From assembly GCA_019414265.1 (NCBI GenBank), contig DXMJ01000002.1, positions 9,863-73,862 on the forward strand: DNA of 64,000 bases, read 5' to 3'. The DNA comes from Collinsella sp. (GTDB lineage Bacteria > Actinomycetota > Coriobacteriia > Coriobacteriales > Coriobacteriaceae). The notes below the pieces were generated by a model, which was not told the DNA's origin, made no database searches, and saw only the letters and a list, made by a program, of their open reading frames with translations. Made by a program: the position numbers and the translations under genes. Shown here in pieces: positions 23,438 to 32,130 of this stretch (positions within the stretch are counted from its first letter, which is position 1; the number at the start of each line of letters is the position of its first letter).

Positions 23438-26338
23438 ATGACCCAGCCCTTGCCCTGGGAAAAGAACGCCGCGGTACCCGTGCCGCCCGCGCCGGAACCC
23501 GTGCCGCTCGATGCATACACCGCCCCCGCTGCGCCGGAGCCCGAGCTCGTTCCGCTCGACATCTATGACGCTCCCGCGCCGGCGCCCAAGCCTATCAAGC
23601 CGCTCGTCGACATCGACAGCCTTAATCCCGCCCAGCGCGAGGCGGTCCTGTCCACCGAGGGCCCGTTGCTGGTGCTCGCCGGCGCCGGCTCGGGCAAGAC
23701 CCGCGTCTTGACCTTCCGCATCGCACATATGCTCGGCGACCTGGGCGTTAAGCCTTGGCAGGTTCTTGCCATTACGTTTACCAACAAGGCTGCGGCCGAG
23801 ATGCGCGAGCGTCTGGCGGCACTCATCCCCAGCGGCACTCGTGGCATGTGGGTGTGCACCTTCCATGCCATGTGCGTGCGCATGCTGCGCGAGGACGCCG
23901 ACCTGCTGGGCTATACCGGTCAATTCACCATCTACGATGACGACGACTCAAAGCGCATGGTGCGCGACATTATGCAGGCGCTCGGCATCGAGCAAAAGCA
24001 GTTCCCCATCAACATGATCCGCAGCAAGATCAGCTCTGCTAAAAACGCCATGATCGGGCCCGAGGACATGCTCAAGAGCGCCGATAGCCCCAACGACAAA
24101 AAGGCCGCGCAAGTCTACCTGGAGCTGGAGCGCCGCCTGCGCGCCGCCAACGCGATGGACTTCGACGACCTGCTCGTGCGCACGCTCGAGCTACTGCGCA
24201 CCCGCCCCGAGGTGCTCGACAAGTACCAGGAGCGCTTCCGCTACATTAGCGTCGACGAGTATCAGGACACCAACCACGTCCAGTACGAGATCGCCAACCT
24301 GCTGGCCGCCAAGTACCAAAACCTCATGGTCGTGGGCGACGACGACCAGTCCATTTACAGCTGGCGTGGCGCCGACATCACCAACATCCTGGACTTTGAG
24401 CAGGACTTTAAAAACTGCAAGACCGTCAAGCTGGAGCAGAACTATCGCTCTACGGGTCATATCCTGAGCGCCGCCAACGCCGTGGTGCGTCACAACTCGC
24501 AGCGCAAGGACAAGCGCCTGTTTACGGCCGAGGGCGATGGCGAGAAGATTCAGGCTTTCCAGGCAAGCGACGAGCGCGACGAAGGTCGCTGGATTGCCGG
24601 CGAGATCGAAAAGCTGCATGCCAAGGGTACAAGCTACGACGATATCGCCGTGTTCTACCGCACCAACGCCCAGTCGCGTATCCTCGAAGATATGTTCCTG
24701 CGCGCGGGCGTGCCCTACAAGATCGTCGGCGGCACGCGATTCTTCGACCGCGCCGAGATTCGCGACGTCATGGCCTACCTCAAGATGATCGTGAACCCGG
24801 CCGACGAGATGAGCGTCAAGCGCGTCATCAACACGCCGCGCCGCGGCATCGGCTCCACCTCGATTCAAAAGATCGAGCAGCTGGCGCGCGACAACCGCTG
24901 CTCGTTCTTCCAAGCCTGCGAGATCGCGTGCGCCGAGACGGGCATGTTTAGCGCCAAGGTCCGCAATGGCCTGTCGAGCTTTGTGTCGCTGGTGCGCGAG
25001 GGCCGCCGCATGGACGGCGAGCTCAAGGACGTTGTCGAGATGATTGTCGACAAGACGGGCCTGCTGCAGGCCTTTCGCGCCGAGGGCACCATGGAGGCCG
25101 AGAGCCGCGCCGAGAACATCCAGGAATTCCTGGGCGTGGCCGCCGAATTTGAGGAGACGCACGAGGATATCGAGGGTACGCTCGAGAGCTTAGAGGAGCT
25201 GCGCGCGGCCGGTGTTGCCGACGTGCCTGCCGGCGCCGAGCCCGAGCCCGTCGTGGTGAGCGCACCTGCGCCCGAGCCGGGACCGTCTGCCCCGGTATCC
25301 TCGTTTGAGGCGCTCGTTGGCGCGCGTGATGCCGCAGGTTCCAATCCGCTCGATAGCCTAGCCGCCCCGGCGCTCTCGCCGCAGGATGCCCTGGCTGCCG
25401 CCATTGCGGGCAACGCGTATGCCGCGCCGACGGAGATGCCGGCGGGTGCCGTGCATGCCGACGAGATCGAGCGCACCTACGGTCCGCTCACCTGTAAGGC
25501 GCTTCCTGCTCTCATGGAGTGGCTGGCCCTGCGCTCCGACTTGGATTCCCTGGCCGGCGAGACGCATGCCATTACCATGATGACCATCCACTCCGCCAAG
25601 GGCCTGGAGTTCCCGGCGGTGTTCGTGGCCGGCATGGAGGAGGGCATCTTCCCGCACGTGCACGACTTTGGCGGCAGCGATGATCCGGGCAAGCTCGAGG
25701 AGGAGCGTCGCCTGGCCTACGTTGCCATCACGCGTGCCCGTAAGCGCCTGTTCCTGACCTATGCGGCCACGCGTCGCACCTACGGCTCGACCTCTGCCAA
25801 CCCGCGCTCTCGTTTCCTCAACGAGATTCCGTTTGAGGATATCGAGTTTAGCGGTATCGGTTCTGCCGGTTTTGAGGGCACGGGCTGGGAGAAGCGCGGC
25901 GACCGTCACGGCACCTTTGGCTCGGGCATGGGCTCGGATATGTATGGCGGCAAGGTGTTCGGTTCGCATACGCGCTCGACCGGCGGTTCCGGTTCGCGCG
26001 GCGGATCGAGCTTCGACGATTTCTTTGGTGGCAGCACCTATGGCACCGAGCGCCATCGCGGGGTTTCGCCCGACGCCGGCCGTGTTGCCTCGACCTTTGG
26101 TTCGGGCGCGCCGCGAGCTAAAAAGCCGTCGTCCAAGGTGTCGCCGACGGTGGAGCGCAAGGTCGATCGCGCCAGCGCGTCACAGGACTTTGCCGCGGGC
26201 GATACCGTGAGCCACAAGACCTTTGGCACCGGTACCGTGATCTCGGTCGCCGGAGACATGATCGAGGTCCAGTTCGAAAAAACCGGCCAGACCAAAAAGC
26301 TGATGAAAGGTTTTGCACCGATCGTCAAGCTGTCGTGA
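23438..26338 (+). CDS. pcrA: UvrD/PcrA-type ATP-dependent DNA helicase
   Basis: Superfamily 1A 3'-5' helicase for nucleotide excision repair and clearing of recombination intermediates. A Pro/Ala-rich N-terminal extension of about 55 residues precedes the Q motif (LNPAQREAV) and Walker A AGAGSGKT (about residues 81-89). Motif II is VDEYQDTNHVQ, motif III VGDDDQSIYSWRGAD, motif IV LEQNYRS and motif VI VAITRARKRLFL. The C-terminus has a Tudor-like SHKTFGTGTVISV segment as in PcrA. The protein has 966 residues, longer than usual, because of an Ala/Pro/Glu-rich insertion of about 100 residues (about 595-700) in domain 2B and a Gly-rich linker near 810-880. The ATG has AGGAG at six bases. Confidence 0.96.
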   Translation: MTQPLPWEKNAAVPVPPAPEPVPLDAYTAPAAPEPELVPLDIYDAPAPAPKPIKPLVDIDSLNPAQREAVLSTEGPLLVLAGAGSGKTRVLTFRIAHMLGDLGVKPWQVLAITFTNKAAAEMRERLAALIPSGTRGMWVCTFHAMCVRMLREDADLLGYTGQFTIYDDDDSKRMVRDIMQALGIEQKQFPINMIRSKISSAKNAMIGPEDMLKSADSPNDKKAAQVYLELERRLRAANAMDFDDLLVRTLELLRTRPEVLDKYQERFRYISVDEYQDTNHVQYEIANLLAAKYQNLMVVGDDDQSIYSWRGADITNILDFEQDFKNCKTVKLEQNYRSTGHILSAANAVVRHNSQRKDKRLFTAEGDGEKIQAFQASDERDEGRWIAGEIEKLHAKGTSYDDIAVFYRTNAQSRILEDMFLRAGVPYKIVGGTRFFDRAEIRDVMAYLKMIVNPADEMSVKRVINTPRRGIGSTSIQKIEQLARDNRCSFFQACEIACAETGMFSAKVRNGLSSFVSLVREGRRMDGELKDVVEMIVDKTGLLQAFRAEGTMEAESRAENIQEFLGVAAEFEETHEDIEGTLESLEELRAAGVADVPAGAEPEPVVVSAPAPEPGPSAPVSSFEALVGARDAAGSNPLDSLAAPALSPQDALAAAIAGNAYAAPTEMPAGAVHADEIERTYGPLTCKALPALMEWLALRSDLDSLAGETHAITMMTIHSAKGLEFPAVFVAGMEEGIFPHVHDFGGSDDPGKLEEERRLAYVAITRARKRLFLTYAATRRTYGSTSANPRSRFLNEIPFEDIEFSGIGSAGFEGTGWEKRGDRHGTFGSGMGSDMYGGKVFGSHTRSTGGSGSRGGSSFDDFFGGSTYGTERHRGVSPDAGRVASTFGSGAPRAKKPSSKVSPTVERKVDRASASQDFAAGDTVSHKTFGTGTVISVAGDMIEVQFEKTGQTKKLMKGFAPIVKLS

Positions 26339-26345
26339 TCCCGGC

Positions 26346-26475
26346 GGACCTGGGCGGGCGTATGGGGCAACATCACCTGCTCGGACAGTCCTGCGCAAGA
26401 CGGAGGCCACATTAAGTGGCCTCCTTTGCGTGCGGAACTCGCGATCGATGTTGCCCCATACACCCGCCCAGGTCC
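26346..26475. repeat. 130-nt near-perfect palindrome, copy 1
   Basis: Arms 26346-26374 and 26447-26475 pair at 28 of 29 positions (outer text GGACCTGGGCGGG, inner GGGGCAACATC). The core holds a second hairpin, GGAGGCCAC ATTAA GTGGCCTCC (26402-26424). It begins eight bases after the helicase stop codon. Read on the minus strand, the core is homologous to that of the palindrome at 26628-26754. Confidence 0.9.
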
Positions 26476-26557
26476 TTGGGTAACGTTGCTGGACGAACAT
26501 CGCTCTGCTCGTTCGCTTTTTGGTCTGGAGAGCCGGGTGGGCTGATATATAGATACG

Positions 26558-26597
26558 AGTAGGGGCTCCCCCGTTGATGGGCGGGGGAGCCCCTACT
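26558..26597. terminator. Strong hairpin between convergent genes
   Basis: A 15-bp stem AGTAGGGGCTCCCCC (26558-26572) with GGGGGAGCCCCTACT (26583-26597). It lacks a clear T-run on either strand, so terminator activity is presumed from stem strength and its place between convergent genes. Confidence 0.55.
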
Positions 26598-26627
26598 TGC
26601 GTTTGGGTTGTTGTTGCTAGCCAGAGG

Positions 26628-26754
26628 CTCGCCGGGATGGGCGCGGGGTTTGGTCGATCGCGAGTTCCGCACGAGCCGGAGAGCACTTAATGTGCTCTCC
26701 GTGCGAGCAGGACTGCCCGAGCAGGCGATCAAACCCCGCGCCCATCCCGGCGAG
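26628..26754. repeat. 127-nt near-perfect palindrome, copy 2
   Basis: Arms 26628-26652 (CTCGCCGGGATGGGCG..., ending GGTTTG) and 26730-26754 are perfect reverse complements over 25 bases. The core carries GGAGAGCAC TTAAT GTGCTCTCC (26678-26700). Flanking core text (GATCGCGAGTTCCGCACG and AGGACTGCCCGAGCAGG) is shared with copy 1, but the outer arms are unrelated to those of copy 1. Confidence 0.9.
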
Positions 26755-26772
26755 CACTCGGGTACCAGTGAC

Positions 26773-27705
26773 CTACAGGTGGCTAATAATCAGTTCCATC
26801 TTGCCTTCGAGGTCGATGGAGCTGACGGTGCTCGGGGCCAGCAGGTGGCTTCCCTTGTGGACGGGGTCGCCGCAGACGGTGCCTTCGCCGTTGATGACCG
26901 ACAGGCACATGAAGGGCCAGCGCTGGTCGAGGGTCTTGCTGCCGTCGACACGCACACGATCGACGGTGTAGCAGGGATTGGACTCGAGCTCGGTCACGCC
27001 GTCGACCTCGGGCGCGGTCACGGTGCCGTCGGTCGGCGCCTGAACATCAAAATCGATGCAGTCGAGGCTCTGCTCAATATGCAGCGGGCGCAGCTTGCCG
27101 TCGGTGCCGGGGCGGTCGTAGTCGTACAGGCGATAGGTCACATCGCTCGACTGCTGCGTCTCCAAAATGAGCGTACCGGTCTTGATGGCGTGCACGGTAC
27201 CGGAGTCAATCTGGAAAAAGTCGCCCTTGTGAATCGGCAGCACGTTGAGCATCTCGTCCCAGCGGCCGTCCTCGATCATCTGTGCTGCCTCGGCGCGGTC
27301 CTTGGCGCGCTGTCCGACGATGATCGTGGCGCCGGGCTCGCAGTCCAGCACATACCAGCACTCGGTCTTGCCCAGGCTGCCGTTCTCGTGCTCGGCAGCG
27401 TACTCGTCGTTGGGGTGAATCTGGATCGAAAGGTCGTCCTTGGCGTCCAGAATCTTAATGAGCAGCGGGAACTCCTTGCCCTCGCAGTTGCCAAAGAGCT
27501 CACGGTGCTCGGCCCACAGCCACGACAGCGTGTGGCCGGCATACGGGCCCTCCGCAATCTGGCAGTCGCCGTTGGGATGGGCCGAGATAGCCCAGCACTC
27601 ACCGATGGGACCCTCGGGAATGTCGTAACCAAATACGGTTTCGAGCTGGCGGCCGCCCCAGATCTTCTCGTGGAAGATCGGCGTCAGTTTAATCAAATCG
27701 GACAT
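26773..27705 (-). CDS. manA: Mannose-6-phosphate isomerase, class I
   Basis: Zinc enzyme interconverting mannose-6-phosphate and fructose-6-phosphate, 310 residues, the length of the short bacterial (Bacillus-like) class. The cupin fold has PIFHEKIWGGRQLETVFGYD at the N-terminus, the zinc and substrate region IQIHPNDEYAAEHENGSLGKTE with HPND, and GTVHAIKTGTLILETQQSSD with the second metal His. The ATG at 27705 is preferred since GGGGG lies seven bases upstream; ATG 27711 is an alternative. It is encoded next to the GntR regulator and the beta-glucoside operon and may feed mannose into glycolysis. Confidence 0.93.
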   Translation of the reverse strand: MSDLIKLTPIFHEKIWGGRQLETVFGYDIPEGPIGECWAISAHPNGDCQIAEGPYAGHTLSWLWAEHRELFGNCEGKEFPLLIKILDAKDDLSIQIHPNDEYAAEHENGSLGKTECWYVLDCEPGATIIVGQRAKDRAEAAQMIEDGRWDEMLNVLPIHKGDFFQIDSGTVHAIKTGTLILETQQSSDVTYRLYDYDRPGTDGKLRPLHIEQSLDCIDFDVQAPTDGTVTAPEVDGVTELESNPCYTVDRVRVDGSKTLDQRWPFMCLSVINGEGTVCGDPVHKGSHLLAPSTVSSIDLEGKMELIISHL

Positions 27706-27778
27706 GTTCATACCCCCATGGTGTTGTGCGGTTGCCCACTCTAAACGAGCCATAACGAGCGCCCGCATGACTACAAAA

Positions 27779-28498
27779 CTATGCCAACGTTACGTTGTGC
27801 AGCTCAAAGCGGTCACCAACGTTGCGCGAGATCGAATGCTCAAAGGCGGTGCCGCTATCCAAAAAGCCAATCTGGTTGAGCTCGAGCAGGGGAGAGCCGG
27901 GTTTGGTGTCCAGGCGCTCAGCCTCTTCCTCGGTTGCCGCTACGGCGCGAATGGTGCGGTGGAAGCTCGAAATCTTCAGCCCGCATTGCTCGCGGATGAA
28001 GCTGTAGACCGATCCATACAGGTCTTTCTTTTTAAGGCCCGGAATCAGCTCGAGGGGCATGTAGGTGTACTCGATAACGATGGGCTTCTCGTCGACCTGG
28101 CGCACGCGCACGATGTGATAGGCAAAGTCATCCTCGGCAATTCCCAGCTGAGTCGCAACCTCTGCCGGTGGATTGACAATCGAGAAATCGTAGACCACCG
28201 AGGTTACCTTCTCCCCGCGGTGCTCATACGAAAAGCCCTGGGCGCGGTCGTTCTTGCCCTGGAAAAACGCCTTGTCGGGAAGCCCCGCCGTGTCTTTAAC
28301 GTAGGTGCCCGATCCGCGCCGGCTGGTAACAAGACCCTCTTCGGTGATCTGCTCGATAGCTCGTTTGACGGTGATTTTGGAAACGCTATAGAGCTCACAG
28401 AACTCAACGACGGTGGGTAGCTTGTCGCCCGGTTTAAGAGCGCCATCCTCGATGCTTCGACGGATATCTGCAGCTATCGCCTCGTATTTGGGAATCAT
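27779..28498 (-). CDS. GntR-family regulator with UTRA domain
   Basis: A 239-residue transcription regulator of the HutC/GntR subfamily. The N-terminal winged helix (residues 1-70) has IRRSIEDGALKPGDKLPT and VSKITVKRAIEQITEEGLV. The UTRA effector domain (about 90-239) has the IVRVRQVDEKPIVIEYTYMP segment. Such regulators bind a phosphorylated sugar and release DNA. The ATG follows AGGAGG. It is divergent from the 6-phospho-beta-glucosidase operon, with 302 bases between starts, so it most likely controls that operon and itself. It is cotranscribed at most with manA, which starts 73 bases downstream. Confidence 0.92.
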   Translation of the reverse strand: MIPKYEAIAADIRRSIEDGALKPGDKLPTVVEFCELYSVSKITVKRAIEQITEEGLVTSRRGSGTYVKDTAGLPDKAFFQGKNDRAQGFSYEHRGEKVTSVVYDFSIVNPPAEVATQLGIAEDDFAYHIVRVRQVDEKPIVIEYTYMPLELIPGLKKKDLYGSVYSFIREQCGLKISSFHRTIRAVAATEEEAERLDTKPGSPLLELNQIGFLDSGTAFEHSISRNVGDRFELHNVTLA

Positions 28499-28800
28499 GG
28501 AACCTCCTTTCCGACATATAAGAATACGCAAGTAAGTATAACCCCCAACGAGGCACCCATATTACTTTTATATAAGAAGTCCGAGAAAGAAAAAACAAAA
28601 AGACGCTTTACTTTAGAAATTAGAGCGCTATAGTTGTACGCAACGAACGGAACCCTGCCGCCGGCAGGGCCGACCGTTTGGGGACGGTTTTGTTTTGGCG
28701 GGCTGGATATCTGGATAACCGGTGCGCGCCCGCGCCGGATAACTTGCCAAAGCAAACCCGTCTCCAACCGAAAGCTCTAGACACGAAAGCGAGGACTTTG
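28499..28800 (+). promoter_or_regulatory. Divergent regulatory region and structured leader of the beta-glucoside operon
   Basis: A plausible promoter reads TTTACT (28607-28612), 16 bases, TATAGT (28629-28634). The presumed leader contains CCCTGCC GCC GGCAGGG, then ACCGT TTGGGG ACGGT followed by TTTGTTTT (about 28672-28698), an intrinsic-terminator-like hairpin. The segment 28677-28705 (GGGGACGGTTTTGTTTTGGC within it) is also an imperfect inverted copy (22 of 29) of 28741-28769, so an alternative larger hairpin can form. The sequence upstream of the GntR gene is A-rich (28580-28600) and may hold its operator, but no clear GntR dyad was identified. Confidence 0.5.
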
Positions 28801-30201
28801 ATGGCTCAGTATCAGCTGCCCCGTGACTTCTTCTTTGGCGCCGCTATGTCCGGCCCGCAGACTGAGGGTCAGTGGAACCAGGGCGGCAAGCTCGAGAACC
28901 TGTGGGATACCTGGTCCATCCAGGATCTGGATTCGTTCTATAACCGCGTTGGCTCTTATGCTGGCAATGACTTTATGGCTAAATACCAGGAGGACCTTCG
29001 CATTTTGAAGGACTTGGGCCTGGATACCTACCGCACCTCCATCCAGTGGAGTCGCCTGCTCGATGCTAACGGCAACCTCAATGAGGAGGGCGCCGCGTGG
29101 TATCACGAGCTGTTCCGTGCCTCTCGCGAGGCCGGCCTGGAGCCGTTCGTCAACCTGTACCACTTTGACATGCCTACCTACCTCTTTGACCGTGGTGGTT
29201 GGGAGAGCCGTGAGGTCGTCGAGGCGTACGCTCATTACGCCGACGTTGCCTTCCGCGAGTTTGGCCAGGAGATCAAGTACTGGTTCACCTTTAACGAGCC
29301 CATCGTCGAGCCCGAGCAGCGCTATCAGGAGGGCGTGTGGTACCCGCAGCTCCATGACTATAACCGCGCCCGCACCGTGCAGTATCACATCTCGCTGGCG
29401 CACGCGCTGGCTGTGGCCAACTACCGCCGCGCCTATGACGAGGGCGCCGTTCGCGCCGACGCCAAGATCGGCATGATCAACTGCTTTACCCCGGTCTATA
29501 CCAAGGAGAACCCCAGCGAGGCAGACCTCGAGGCCGTGCGTATGACCAGCGGTATCAACAATCGCTGGTGGCTCGACCTTATTACCAAGGGCGAGCTTCC
29601 CGCCGACGTGCTCGACAGCCTGGCCGAGGGCGGCGTTAAACTTCCGTTCCGTGCCGGCGACCAAGAGATCCTCAAGCAGGGCGTTGTCGACTGGCTCGGT
29701 TGTAACTACTACCATCCCACGCGCGTTCAGGCTCCGGCGAGCAAGATCGACCAGTACGGTCTGCCGCACTTTGCCGACGAGTACGTATGGCCCGACGCCG
29801 TTATGAACGAGAGCCGCGGCTGGGAAATCTACCCGCAGGGCCTCTACGACTTTGGCATGGACTGCGCTAAGAACTACCCCGATCTTGAGTGGTTTGTATC
29901 CGAGAACGGTATCGGCATCATGGACGAATACAAGAACCGTGACGCCGAAGGGACCATTCAGGACGACTACCGCGTCGACTTTGTGCGCCAGCACCTGGAG
30001 TGGGTTGCCAAGGCAATCGCCGAGGGCGCCAAATGCCGCGGATACCATTATTGGGCCGTCATCGATAACTGGTCTTGGGCTAATGCCTTTAAGAACCGTT
30101 ACGGCTTTGTCGAGGTCGACCTCATGGACGGCTACAAGCGCCGCCTTAAGAAGTCTGCAGCTTGGCTCAAGCAGGTCGCAACGACCCACGTGGTTGACTA
30201 G
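28801..30201 (+). CDS. 6-phospho-beta-glucosidase (GH1)
   Basis: Glycoside hydrolase family 1 enzyme of 466 residues that cleaves phosphorylated beta-glucosides made by the PTS. The acid/base Glu166 sits in FTFNEPIV and the nucleophile Glu368 in WFVSENGIG; other family segments are SIQWSRL, NLYHFDMP and WAVIDNWSWANAF. The KRRLKKSAAWLKQ region near the C-terminus agrees with phosphate-recognising GH1 members. ATG start after GCGAGGAC. It is the first gene of an operon with cellobiose-type PTS IIC, IIB, IIA and a ROK kinase, so cellobiose-6-phosphate or related disaccharides are the likely substrates. Confidence 0.93.
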   Translation: MAQYQLPRDFFFGAAMSGPQTEGQWNQGGKLENLWDTWSIQDLDSFYNRVGSYAGNDFMAKYQEDLRILKDLGLDTYRTSIQWSRLLDANGNLNEEGAAWYHELFRASREAGLEPFVNLYHFDMPTYLFDRGGWESREVVEAYAHYADVAFREFGQEIKYWFTFNEPIVEPEQRYQEGVWYPQLHDYNRARTVQYHISLAHALAVANYRRAYDEGAVRADAKIGMINCFTPVYTKENPSEADLEAVRMTSGINNRWWLDLITKGELPADVLDSLAEGGVKLPFRAGDQEILKQGVVDWLGCNYYHPTRVQAPASKIDQYGLPHFADEYVWPDAVMNESRGWEIYPQGLYDFGMDCAKNYPDLEWFVSENGIGIMDEYKNRDAEGTIQDDYRVDFVRQHLEWVAKAIAEGAKCRGYHYWAVIDNWSWANAFKNRYGFVEVDLMDGYKRRLKKSAAWLKQVATTHVVD

Positions 30202-30321
30202 CGACCGGGCGAGCGCCCAGACCGCGCGCCGCCGCGCGCAAAACATGGCACATCTGGTGGCAAAGGGCGACAGACCACCGTGCGCATAGGAAAAGGCCGG
30301 ATTTGATAGTTAGGAGCAATC

Positions 30322-31674
30322 ATGGCCAGTGAAAACGGAAAGAGCTTCCTCGACAAATTTGCCGAGGTCTCTGCGAAGGTGGGAAACCAGGTTCACCTGC
30401 GTTCCCTGCGCGATGCCTTCGCAACCATCACGCCGCTCTATATCCTTGCGGGTATCGCGGTTCTTATTAACAACGTCGTGTTCCCTCTGTTCCCGCTCGA
30501 TGCGGCGGGTCTTGCCAATCTTCAGACCTGGGGTTCGGCAATTACGCTGGGCACCCTCAACGTCTCTGCCATTGTCTTGGCCGGATTGATCGGCTACAGC
30601 CTCGCTAAGAACGAGCGCTTCGATAACCCGCTTGCCTGCGTGGTCGTCGCCATCTCCGCTTTCGTTATCATGATGCCGCAGCAGATCACCGCCACGCTTG
30701 CCGCCACGAGTCCGCTGCTCACCGACAAGATCACCTCTGCCGAGGTCACGGGCGCCCTTTCGACTGCCAACACCGGTACCAACGGTCTGTTCGCGGCTAT
30801 TATCATCGCCCTGCTCTCCGTCACGCTCTTCATCAAGATTTCCGGCGTCGAGAAGCTTAAAGTAAAGCTGGGCGAGGGTGTGCCCCCCGCGGTCTCCAAC
30901 TCCTTTAACGTCATGATCCCGATGCTGCTCAACCTCTCGATCTTCGCAGTTGCCGCAGCGCTGCTCGCCGTGTTTGCCGGCACCGATCTGTGCACCATCA
31001 TCTCCACGTGTATTTCCAACCCGCTCAAGAGCATCATGAACGCCGGTCCGTGGGCTGTTATCCTCATCTACACTCTTGCGAACCTGCTGTTCTGCGTCGG
31101 CATTCACCAGTCCACCATCTCTGGCGCTACCGTCGAGCCGATCCTGACCATGCTCATCGTCGACAACATGGCTACCTTTGCCGCCGGCGGCACCATCCAG
31201 CCCGATCACTACATGAACATGCAGATCGTCAACAGCTTCGCCCTTATCGGCGGCTCGGGCTGCACCCTCATGCTCCTGCTCGATACCTTCCTGTTCTCTA
31301 AGAACAAGGCTTCCAAGACCGTTGCCAAGATGGCTATCGTTCCTGGCCTGTTTAACATCAACGAGCCGGTCATCTACGGTTACCCCGTCGTGTACAACCT
31401 GCCGCTCATGATTCCGTTCGTGCTTCTTCCCGACCTGTTCATCGGCATCACCTATGGCCTGACCTGCGCGGGCATCATCAGCCCCTGCATCGCCCAGGTG
31501 CCTTGGACCATGCCTCCCGTCATTAACGCCCTGCTTGCCACGGGCTTTGACTGGCGCGCCGGCGTATGGCAGGCCCTCGAGCTTGTCATCGGCATGGTTG
31601 TCTACCTGCCCTTTATGAGGATCTCCGAGAAGGCCATCGCCAAGCAGGAGGCCCTTGCCGAGCAGAACGCCTAA
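30322..31674 (+). CDS. PTS sugar transporter subunit IIC, lactose/cellobiose family
   Basis: Membrane channel subunit of 450 residues with about ten hydrophobic segments. The start MASENGKSFLDKFAEVSAKV and the following RDAFATITPLYILAGIAVL are typical of CelB-type IIC proteins. The conserved sugar/phosphoryl region includes GIHQSTISGATVEPI and PGLFNINEPVIYGYPVV, with the NEP motif. It imports a beta-glucoside phosphorylated by the IIB encoded downstream. A 153-base gap with a CCCTGCGT AAAG ACGCAGGG hairpin separates it from IIB, which could be a processing or partial-termination site that alters subunit ratios. Confidence 0.94.
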   Translation: MASENGKSFLDKFAEVSAKVGNQVHLRSLRDAFATITPLYILAGIAVLINNVVFPLFPLDAAGLANLQTWGSAITLGTLNVSAIVLAGLIGYSLAKNERFDNPLACVVVAISAFVIMMPQQITATLAATSPLLTDKITSAEVTGALSTANTGTNGLFAAIIIALLSVTLFIKISGVEKLKVKLGEGVPPAVSNSFNVMIPMLLNLSIFAVAAALLAVFAGTDLCTIISTCISNPLKSIMNAGPWAVILIYTLANLLFCVGIHQSTISGATVEPILTMLIVDNMATFAAGGTIQPDHYMNMQIVNSFALIGGSGCTLMLLLDTFLFSKNKASKTVAKMAIVPGLFNINEPVIYGYPVVYNLPLMIPFVLLPDLFIGITYGLTCAGIISPCIAQVPWTMPPVINALLATGFDWRAGVWQALELVIGMVVYLPFMRISEKAIAKQEALAEQNA

Positions 31675-31827
31675 ACGGTTCGTTTTCCCTTTCATTGTTG
31701 CGGGCGCCGGTACGCGGTGCCGGTGCTCGCGGCTCTCCCTGCGTAAAGACGCAGGGGGTGGGTACAGTAGCCGCAAGGAATAAAACCAGTTGTCGTCTGC
31801 GCGCCGCGCAGTTATAAGGAGGAAACC

Positions 31828-32130
31828 ATGAAGAAGATCATGCTTTGCTGCAATGCCGGCATGTCCACGAGCCTGCTGGTCCAGAAGATGCAGTCCGAGG
31901 TCGCAAGCCGTGGTCTGGACATCGAGGTCGAGGCCCGTCCTATGAACGAGGCTCACGATCACCTGGACGAGTGCGATATCTTGCTGCTCGGCCCGCAGAT
32001 TGGCTACACCAAGGGCGATTTTGAGAAGGAGGCCGCTGGCCGCTTCCCGGTTGAGGTCATCAACATGGTCGACTACGGCCGCATGAACGCTGCTGGCATC
32101 ATCGACCACTGCGTCAGCGTGATGGGCTAG
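31828..32130 (+). CDS. PTS sugar transporter subunit IIB, lactose/cellobiose family
   Basis: A 100-residue cytosolic phosphocarrier. The active Cys8 begins the P-loop CNAGMSTSLLVQKM after strand KKIMLC, as in ChbB/CelA. The later segment CDILLLGPQIGYTKGDFE matches the family. ATG start with AAGGAGG upstream. It takes phosphate from the IIA encoded directly after it, with no gap between stop and the next start codon, and passes it to sugar in the IIC. Confidence 0.96.
   Translation: MKKIMLCCNAGMSTSLLVQKMQSEVASRGLDIEVEARPMNEAHDHLDECDILLLGPQIGYTKGDFEKEAAGRFPVEVINMVDYGRMNAAGIIDHCVSVMG

Noticed and set aside
26339..26772. CRISPR-like repeats suspected from the repeated hairpins
   Set aside because: The repeats are palindromes in two copies with opposite orientation, with no regular repeat-spacer structure and no cas genes.
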